A DNA stretch of 64,000 nucleotides, from positions 1,302,001 to 1,366,000 of the forward strand of contig NZ_CP077970.1 of NCBI RefSeq assembly GCF_024758505.1, read 5' to 3'. Below are positions 58,174 through 64,000 of the stretch, in pieces (positions within the stretch are counted from its first letter, which is position 1; each line of letters begins with the position of its first letter). The notes under the pieces are model-generated. The model saw nothing but the letters and a program-made list of their open reading frames with translations, was not told the origin of the DNA and made no database searches. The position numbers were made by a program, and so were the translations under genes. The DNA comes from Bradyrhizobium arachidis. GTDB lineage: Bacteria > Pseudomonadota > Alphaproteobacteria > Rhizobiales > Xanthobacteraceae.

Positions 58174-61100
58174 ATGCCGGACGAAGCGGAAGCCAATGAC
58201 GACGGTGTATTGAAGTTCTACCAGACGAACGTCCCATCTCCCGGATGCGCCGACCTTTTCCTCCTGGGGGACAACCGTCTGGAACGGAACGCGTTCTTCG
58301 CCGCCGTGTTGCGCATGTTTCGAAGCGAAGACCGGCCTGCTTTCGCGAGAATCATCGTCGTGCTGCCGCCCGGCAACGACGGGCCGTCTTCGCTTGCTCC
58401 ACTAAAGACGGATTTCGCCGAAGGCTGGCGGCGATGCATCGGCAAGGTGCTCTCGCCCGAAGGGCTGGAAAAGGCGTTCAGCGTCGTGCATTGCACCGTG
58501 TGCGAGACGCTCGAAGCGGCGGCCGTGGAAGACATCGTTCGCCGAGGCGAGCGCGAGTGTGCATACATCGTCGCGAGCGCCGCCTCGTACCGCGCGACGG
58601 ATGCGGCGACGCCTGCGCATGGTTCGGCGCTACCGGAAGACTTCTGGGTCGGACACCTGCTTGCGCTGACGACTCTCCTGAAGCGGGCGGCTCAAGCATC
58701 TCTCGCCTATGTCGCGCTCGATGCAGGTGAAGTCCTCCCCGATCGAACCGAAAACCGCGAACTCCTCCATGGCACTCCCGACGGACTTCTCGGCGTCGGA
58801 AGAGAGAATCCGGACGGGCCCGAATTGGCACGACAGTTCGAACAGTGGCGGAGCACCGCTCAGGCCGGCCGTGTCGGTCCGGTACTTGCCGATATCGACC
58901 GTCAGAAGCTACCCGATCGAAACAAGATGCTGCTGAAGGCACAGATCCTCCAACATGTCGGCGCGCTCTCGACCGCCAAAGCCCTGCTTGAGGCCGACCC
59001 GGGCCTTGTCGACGACCTCGAGCGCGAAGCCGCTCTTCGGGCAGCGATATTGGCCGAGCAGGTCGACGCCAACGCCATCGCGGCGGCGCTGCTGGAAAAA
59101 TCGATCGATGGCCTGCGCGATCTCGAATTCCTCGAAGCAGCGCTTCAGCTCGGCGACCGGCTGGACGATCGGGCCGCGGTGGCCGCGGCCGCCGGCGCTC
59201 TCTCCTCTCTGTTTCCCGGATCATCATCGTTGCGCGCGAATCGGGCCAAGGCGCTGGTCCGGGAACGGAGGTTCCGGGAAGCCGCCGATCTGTTTCGCCA
59301 GGGCGACGCGCAAAGCCGGCAAGCTGCGGATTTCTACGCTCTCGTGGTGGACCGGACAGAAAAGGTCGATCAGTTCGATGTCGACGGCTTGATTGCAGAA
59401 CTCGGGCTGCGATTTCCGAACGCGACAAGCGCCGCCGCCAGAACAGTCGCGCAATTGCTCGAAGCGCGGGGCAGGCGACGAGAGGCGATCCAACTGCTGA
59501 TTCCGGACGAAGGCGTTCCGGCGGATGGACGTCTGGTCCGCAGCTCCTTTGCCATGATCGAGCGCGGCCGCCTCGTGCTCGATCCGACCGTGGACGACGA
59601 TCTCGTCCTGCATGTGTTGAGGGCGGCGATCGGCTGGCTCGCAAGCCGTCCCCTGGAAGGCGAAGTTCGCCTCGGCCTGCTCAGGATATTGTCTCCGGAA
59701 ATCCTCGGAAGCATTGCCGTTCCGATGATGGCCAAACTTCTGATCGACCAGGCGGCGGCCGGCGTGCGGATTCGCCAGAGACCGAAGGTCGGCGATCGCC
59801 CGCCACCGTGCGAGCCGGAGAAGCTCGGACACATCATGCGGGTCGGTCTCACGGCGCTGAATGCCGGCGGAGGCGCCGTGCTCAGCAAGTTCTCCTATCC
59901 CGCAAACCTGCTCACGGAGAATCCGGAAGCGGTCGTGCTCGGCTTCGCGCGGCTCATTGAGCACATGGGCGGACGCGTCCTGGACGACGGCGACGTCCGC
60001 ACGATCGAGGCCTGTCTGATGATGGCATGCGCGATCGCCCCGCTCGGATCCGAACCTGACGATGACCTGGTCCTCATACGTCTTGCCGCGGGAAGGCTTG
60101 CGCTCGGCGGCCGGGTTCAACGTGCTCGCGATATGGCGCAGCAGGCGCTTGTATCGGGCGGTGGAAGCCCGCACCGCAGGAGACTTTCGTGGTTCGCGTT
60201 CGCGGACGCCTATGCACGCCTCGGAAACGGTCTCGAGTCCATGATCGGCATGGCTTGCGCGCTCGCAGCCGACGACGAAGCGACATGGGATCAGATCTTC
60301 TATGAGACCTTGCTGCTGCTCCGAATTCTCCGCGACATCGGATTGCTTAAGCTGGCGCGGCCGCTCATCGCTCCGGCACGTCGCGCATTGACCGAAATGG
60401 GCGTCGGTGTGCGAAACGCAGATCGCATCGATACCGTCGAGCTGCAGCTCGATTTCGCGGACTTCGATCGCAAAGGTGGCCCGCCGGAGCAACTGAACGA
60501 GTTGCTCGAAAGATCGGTCGCGAACCTTCGGCGCGTGATCGCATCGAACGACGAGGCCGAGCCGGCGGTCATTCTGCTTGCCAACATCGTCCGGATCGCC
60601 GGACGAAGAGGGATCGAAATCTCCCCCGGCGTGCAGAAGGTGATGCAGGAAGCCCTGGAATCCACCGGACCGGGCATGGCCGTGCTGTTCGACGCGCTTG
60701 GCGCCAAAGATCCCACGGCCGGACAAGTTTCCGCTTTCGCCGCCAGGCTGGAAAGCGCACGCCACGGATACGACACCGGATATGACGTCGGAATGCTCGT
60801 CGTGGCCGCCCGCAGGATGCTCGCGTCGGAAGGGTCTCGCGATGCGGCTACGGCGTTCTACGGCGTCGAGATCCTCGCCGATCAAACCATTGCGCACCCC
60901 GGACAGCCTGGTCCGTTCCGATCGTTCGATGATGCTCGGGCTCCCGCCCAGGCTGCCCGGGAGATTTCCCGCGAAGGATTGGCGGTGGTCGGTTTTGGAA
61001 ATACCGACGATGGCCTCGTCCGGGTCGTCGCGGCGGCCGGCGAACTCGAGGCGAGCTCTCTCGAGCCTCAGCAGATATTCTCGGAGCCCCGGTTGCTGGC

Positions 61101-61947
61101 CTGGCAGGCCGACTATCCCTACGCATACAGGGATGTCCAAGCCTTCAACGAATTCTACGTCAGCACCGACGGCATCGGAGTGTCGGAGTTGCCCGAGCGT
61201 GCCGTGGTGATCGCGAGCGCCGATCTGCAGGGCTTTCCGCCGAACCTGCTGAGGATCGGTCCGCATCTTGCGGGACGCGATCGGCGTTTGGCGGCGGCTC
61301 CGTCCTTGTCATGGCTGCAAGCCTCGCGCGGGACTCCGCGGAACGGCGACGGGCGGATATCCGCCTGGATTCCGGACGCGCAGCCCGAAGAGGGTCTGCC
61401 GACACTTGCCATTCTGGCGGACCGTCTGGCGGAGACGTTCGCTGCTCACGGCGTCGTGCTGTCGAGCGGGTTCGAACCGCCCGCAGCGCTGAAGGGCAGC
61501 GACATGATGATCGTCGCCGCGCATAGCGGCGTGGCCGAAGACAAGCGGTTTTTCCGCGTGGTCACCGACGACGTCGATCTTGCCCTGGCGTCCTCGACGA
61601 TATCGGGCGCGCTGGAAGACATTGGCGTCGTCGTGCTGTTCGTGTGTTCGGGAGGTCGGTTGGACAAGCATCCCGGCGCCAGCGCGACCGTCGGTCTGGT
61701 GAGACTTCTCCTCGACAACGGATGCCGCGCCGTGGTGGCGCCCCCTTGGCCGCTGCGCACCAACGTTCCGCCCTACTGGTTGCCGACGTTCCTCGATCGG
61801 TGGAGCGCATCGGCGGCCGTCATCGACGCCTCCTTCGATGCGAACTGCGCGGTCCGCGCCGCGCTCGGCGACGATCCGGCGACGGACCTGGCCATGACCG
61901 TCTACGGCGACCCGCTGACCTGCCGGTCGGCTAAGGTCGGCCGTTGA
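58174..61947 (+). CDS. Large repeat protein with C-terminal CHAT (caspase-like) protease domain
   Basis: 1257 residues from the ATG at 58174 (GAGGTG upstream; a GTG at 58168 is also possible). The middle ~250-900 is helical and TPR-like (GALSTAKALLEADPGLVDDL, ALVRERRFREAADLFRQGDA, AARTVAQLLEARGRRREAIQ). The last ~200 residues look like CHAT: MMIVAAHSGVAED with His1117, and VVVLFVCSGGRLDKHPGASA with Cys1158, then VVAPPWPLRTNVPPYWLPTF. The order His then Cys ~40 residues later is the caspase-clan dyad. TPR-CHAT proteases occur in defence (e.g. the type III-E CRISPR partner). Substrate and trigger are unknown; no CRISPR is nearby. Confidence 0.82.
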   Translation: MPDEAEANDDGVLKFYQTNVPSPGCADLFLLGDNRLERNAFFAAVLRMFRSEDRPAFARIIVVLPPGNDGPSSLAPLKTDFAEGWRRCIGKVLSPEGLEKAFSVVHCTVCETLEAAAVEDIVRRGERECAYIVASAASYRATDAATPAHGSALPEDFWVGHLLALTTLLKRAAQASLAYVALDAGEVLPDRTENRELLHGTPDGLLGVGRENPDGPELARQFEQWRSTAQAGRVGPVLADIDRQKLPDRNKMLLKAQILQHVGALSTAKALLEADPGLVDDLEREAALRAAILAEQVDANAIAAALLEKSIDGLRDLEFLEAALQLGDRLDDRAAVAAAAGALSSLFPGSSSLRANRAKALVRERRFREAADLFRQGDAQSRQAADFYALVVDRTEKVDQFDVDGLIAELGLRFPNATSAAARTVAQLLEARGRRREAIQLLIPDEGVPADGRLVRSSFAMIERGRLVLDPTVDDDLVLHVLRAAIGWLASRPLEGEVRLGLLRILSPEILGSIAVPMMAKLLIDQAAAGVRIRQRPKVGDRPPPCEPEKLGHIMRVGLTALNAGGGAVLSKFSYPANLLTENPEAVVLGFARLIEHMGGRVLDDGDVRTIEACLMMACAIAPLGSEPDDDLVLIRLAAGRLALGGRVQRARDMAQQALVSGGGSPHRRRLSWFAFADAYARLGNGLESMIGMACALAADDEATWDQIFYETLLLLRILRDIGLLKLARPLIAPARRALTEMGVGVRNADRIDTVELQLDFADFDRKGGPPEQLNELLERSVANLRRVIASNDEAEPAVILLANIVRIAGRRGIEISPGVQKVMQEALESTGPGMAVLFDALGAKDPTAGQVSAFAARLESARHGYDTGYDVGMLVVAARRMLASEGSRDAATAFYGVEILADQTIAHPGQPGPFRSFDDARAPAQAAREISREGLAVVGFGNTDDGLVRVVAAAGELEASSLEPQQIFSEPRLLAWQADYPYAYRDVQAFNEFYVSTDGIGVSELPERAVVIASADLQGFPPNLLRIGPHLAGRDRRLAAAPSLSWLQASRGTPRNGDGRISAWIPDAQPEEGLPTLAILADRLAETFAAHGVVLSSGFEPPAALKGSDMMIVAAHSGVAEDKRFFRVVTDDVDLALASSTISGALEDIGVVVLFVCSGGRLDKHPGASATVGLVRLLLDNGCRAVVAPPWPLRTNVPPYWLPTFLDRWSASAAVIDASFDANCAVRAALGDDPATDLAMTVYGDPLTCRSAKVGR

Positions 61948-61983
61948 CGGAATCCAGAGCGTAGCCGGAGGCCGTTCGGGCCG

Positions 61984-63105
61984 TCATGCGGCGCCGGCGA
62001 TAGCGCCAGCCATCTCATCGACCGTGAGTGCGAAGAGCGCCGGCTTGACGACGGTTTCCTTCAACCAATCCGGCCAATCCGGATTGCGCGAAGTCCAGGA
62101 TATGATCCTGTTCGCGTCGAGACGCCGGTGGGTCGCGAGATATCCCGACGAGATCTTCGCAGGCACGGATTCCCGGACGAAGTCGGCGTTGTTAGGCCGG
62201 ATAGTCGCAAACAGCCCATATGCCTTGGCGAACGTCTCGATCTCGCCCTCTTCGGCCAGTGCGGTAAGCAGCTCAAGCACCGGCCCCGAGGGCGTGATGT
62301 ACGCGTCGGATCCGAGACGATCGATGGCATCCGCAACGCGTCGAGCATTGCGCACTCCGATCGCGGCAAGCGCATCGTGCAAGGCGCGCAGCGCCTCGTC
62401 ACCGCCTGCGTCCGCCCAATATCTGGCCTGACCGTTCTTGTGATCGGTAACGTATGCGACGACCGCCTCGACATCGGGCGGGAGCACCCTGATACGATCC
62501 TCGCGGACATCCAGAATGCCGGCGGTGGTCAAAACCTGGAGCTCGATCTCGAACCTCGGATGTCGAGCATCGTCACCGAATATCGTTGCCGGACTTCCTT
62601 TGAACACGAAGGCCATCGTGTCGGGCTCGAACAAAGGCACTGCGCGGGGGCCACCATGAACATTGAGAAGGGGGCCGACAACGAGCGTCTCCCGCAGCTG
62701 CTGGCCCGCTCCGGAGCCGGGCCGCAAAAGATGCGTCGTGCTACGATGCAACACGGAAACAGCCATGAGGTAGGGAAAGACGTCGCGATACCAGCGGGGA
62801 GGCGTGTCCGGATCTGGCGCCGACTCGGCCGGGTCATCATCCAGCCAAGCGATCACCGGTGGGTGGCAAGGGCCGGGCAGGGCCGCCAGCAGGCGCTTGC
62901 GGAAAGCAGCCGGTTCGACCTGTCGTGGCCCGCCGCCAAGCGCAGCCTCCAGATCGTGCCAATCGCGGAAGCCGCCACCACGTGCAACGGCCGATTGGCA
63001 TTTATTCAACGGGAATATAAAGCCGCTGTCGTCGAGCAGTCGTTTCAAGTCCTTTGCGCACTTCTTGGCGCCGTCCTGTGTGGAGAACACGCGAGCATCC
63101 TTCAT
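61984..63105 (-). CDS. Hypothetical protein beside the CHAT gene
   Basis: 373 residues, convergent with the CHAT gene (37 bp apart). The N-terminus (AKKCAKDLKRLLDDSGFIFP, NKCQSAVARGGGFRDWHDLE) resembles a short helical domain, ending in a FRDWxxLE motif, found at the start of several plasmid and island proteins. The remainder (FEPDTMAFVFKGSPATIFGD, ALHDALAAIGVRNARRVADA) is unknown. The frame is clean. Confidence 0.65.
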   Translation of the reverse strand: MKDARVFSTQDGAKKCAKDLKRLLDDSGFIFPLNKCQSAVARGGGFRDWHDLEAALGGGPRQVEPAAFRKRLLAALPGPCHPPVIAWLDDDPAESAPDPDTPPRWYRDVFPYLMAVSVLHRSTTHLLRPGSGAGQQLRETLVVGPLLNVHGGPRAVPLFEPDTMAFVFKGSPATIFGDDARHPRFEIELQVLTTAGILDVREDRIRVLPPDVEAVVAYVTDHKNGQARYWADAGGDEALRALHDALAAIGVRNARRVADAIDRLGSDAYITPSGPVLELLTALAEEGEIETFAKAYGLFATIRPNNADFVRESVPAKISSGYLATHRRLDANRIISWTSRNPDWPDWLKETVVKPALFALTVDEMAGAIAGAA

Positions 63106-63338
63106 CTCGGCCTTGTCGAGACGCGCTGCTCGTCCCTTGGCGGCCGCAATGAGGGGTCGGTCGCGGGGGTCAAAAACTCGTTGGACGACGGTCCTTCGCC
63201 ATGGCAGCGGCCACGCCGACGATGACGGCGTTCCTCACCAACATATAGCCGCCGATGAGGAATTTCAATCGGGCCCGACGGTTCGGATGCCGCATCGAAT
63301 CAATTCTGTGTGCCATCGGCCCTTTGGGCGACTGCAGA

Positions 63339-64000
63339 TCAGTCCTCGTCAAACAGCCGCAGCGTGTTCATCCGCAGCTGCGAGAACTGCTCCTCGACAG
63401 CATCCCGCGTCAACCACTGGTCCGGGTCGTACCAGCCTGTCGTCCCGAAAATGCGAAGAATAGGCAGCGAGACCAGGCGCAGCGCCTCGAAGTAGTCGTC
63501 CCGCAACGTCGCCCACTCGATCGCGATATTCTTCGCAAAGCGGTCATCGGCCAGCGTCCCGCCACCGGCCGCATGACGAAACCGGTCCCATGCCAGCATG
63601 CGGCCCTTGAGGCCGCGCCAATCCATCCGAACGAGGACCTGAGCCGCGCCCGGGACTTCTCTTCCGACAAGGCGAGCGTGGGCGAGCAGCGAGTGAATCG
63701 CGATCAGTATCCAGGCCGGCGTGAGGTGAGGAGGGGCCGTATCGCCCGGTCGCCGCCAGTCGTCGCGGAACGATTCGACGCTCACGCCGATTCCGCATTC
63801 GTAGATCCGCCAGTAGTCGAAGGCGCTGCCGATCAGGCCGGTGTTCTCGACCCGCATTCCTTCGAGATACGTGACTTCTCGTCCGGCGAGCGTGGACATC
63901 CGAACTTGGGGCGCTCGCTCGGGCACGTTCAAAGGCAGGAACGAGCTCCAGCCGTAGTGTGCATATCGGTGCATTTCGATCGTGACACGGTCGTTCACCG
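63339..64000 (-). CDS. C-terminal part of an unidentified protein (runs off the window)
   Basis: The frame is open to the right edge, so the true start may be outside. Readable portion ~220 residues: RYAHYGWSSFLPLNVPERAP, REVTYLEGMRVENTGLIGSA, IYECGIGVSVESFRDDWRRP. It is Trp- and Arg-rich and soluble and ends ...RMNTLRLFDED. I do not recognise the family. It is upstream of, and in the same direction as, the 61984-63105 gene, with a 233-bp gap. Confidence 0.6.
   Translation of the reverse strand, partial: VNDRVTIEMHRYAHYGWSSFLPLNVPERAPQVRMSTLAGREVTYLEGMRVENTGLIGSAFDYWRIYECGIGVSVESFRDDWRRPGDTAPPHLTPAWILIAIHSLLAHARLVGREVPGAAQVLVRMDWRGLKGRMLAWDRFRHAAGGGTLADDRFAKNIAIEWATLRDDYFEALRLVSLPILRIFGTTGWYDPDQWLTRDAVEEQFSQLRMNTLRLFDED

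Noticed and set aside
59224..61266. A 680-codon minus-strand frame opposite the CHAT gene
   Set aside because: No ribosome site or domain is seen, while the plus strand has a coherent protein with a family-like C-terminus.

Overview
The window looks like part of a symbiosis island of a Bradyrhizobium-type nodulating alphaproteobacterium. It carries rhizobial type III secretion genes (nopX, nopA/nopC-like genes, rhcD, rhcV) with two TtsI-type boxes, a groESL copy, an alphaproteobacterial ftsZ paralogue, and many decayed mobile-element and gene remnants. This assignment rests on gene content and protein resemblance recognised by eye; no database search was run.

Layout. 1-6.7 kb: nopX runs leftward off the window; divergently, a rightward operon has nopA-like, nopC-like, rhcD (sctD), an unknown gene, a TPR gene, rhcV (sctV) and a lipoprotein gene. 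Each direction has its own tts box. 6.8-9.5 kb: a small conserved gene and a leftward groES-groEL operon ending in a strong terminator. 9.6-11.9 kb: a graveyard of a beta-barrel porin, a ParA, an amidohydrolase, a TPR protein and a polar amino acid ABC ATPase, all broken.

12-24 kb is an intact catabolic region. It has a LysR regulator divergent from an SDR dehydrogenase, a split transketolase (two overlapping genes) and a TRAP transporter (DctP plus fused DctQM). Convergent to these are an SMP-30/gluconolactonase-like gene and a CUT1-type sugar ABC transporter. Together they suggest uptake of a sugar or sugar acid, oxidation and delactonisation, and transketolase cleavage; the substrate cannot be read from the sequence.

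24-54 kb is accessory DNA. It holds cold-shock genes, a broken DUF262 gene and a P4-type integrase tail, followed by an apparently intact GC-rich trio (TRSP/PRTase, HAD hydrolase, StiP-type PRTase) of the kind linked to tellurium/stress (ter) systems, capped by an IS256 remnant. Further on are a frameshifted integrase beside a tRNA 3' remnant, an orphan ParA, an IS5-family remnant, a stand-alone HsdR-N-like nuclease, HdeD, a short FtsZ, a PilZ protein, a ricin-type lectin and duplicated segments (a 281-bp near-identical repeat, two hsp20 scraps, two DUF3892 copies).

53.7-64 kb reads as a separate integrative element. It starts with the 3' part of a tRNA-Gly(CCC) and a frameshifted tyrosine integrase. 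Three related small-protein genes follow (one broken), with a duplicated 25-codon integrase tail. A 1257-residue repeat-rich protein comes next, ending in a caspase-like CHAT domain with a visible His/Cys pair. Two leftward genes close the window. The CHAT locus is the best candidate for an undescribed (possibly defence) system.
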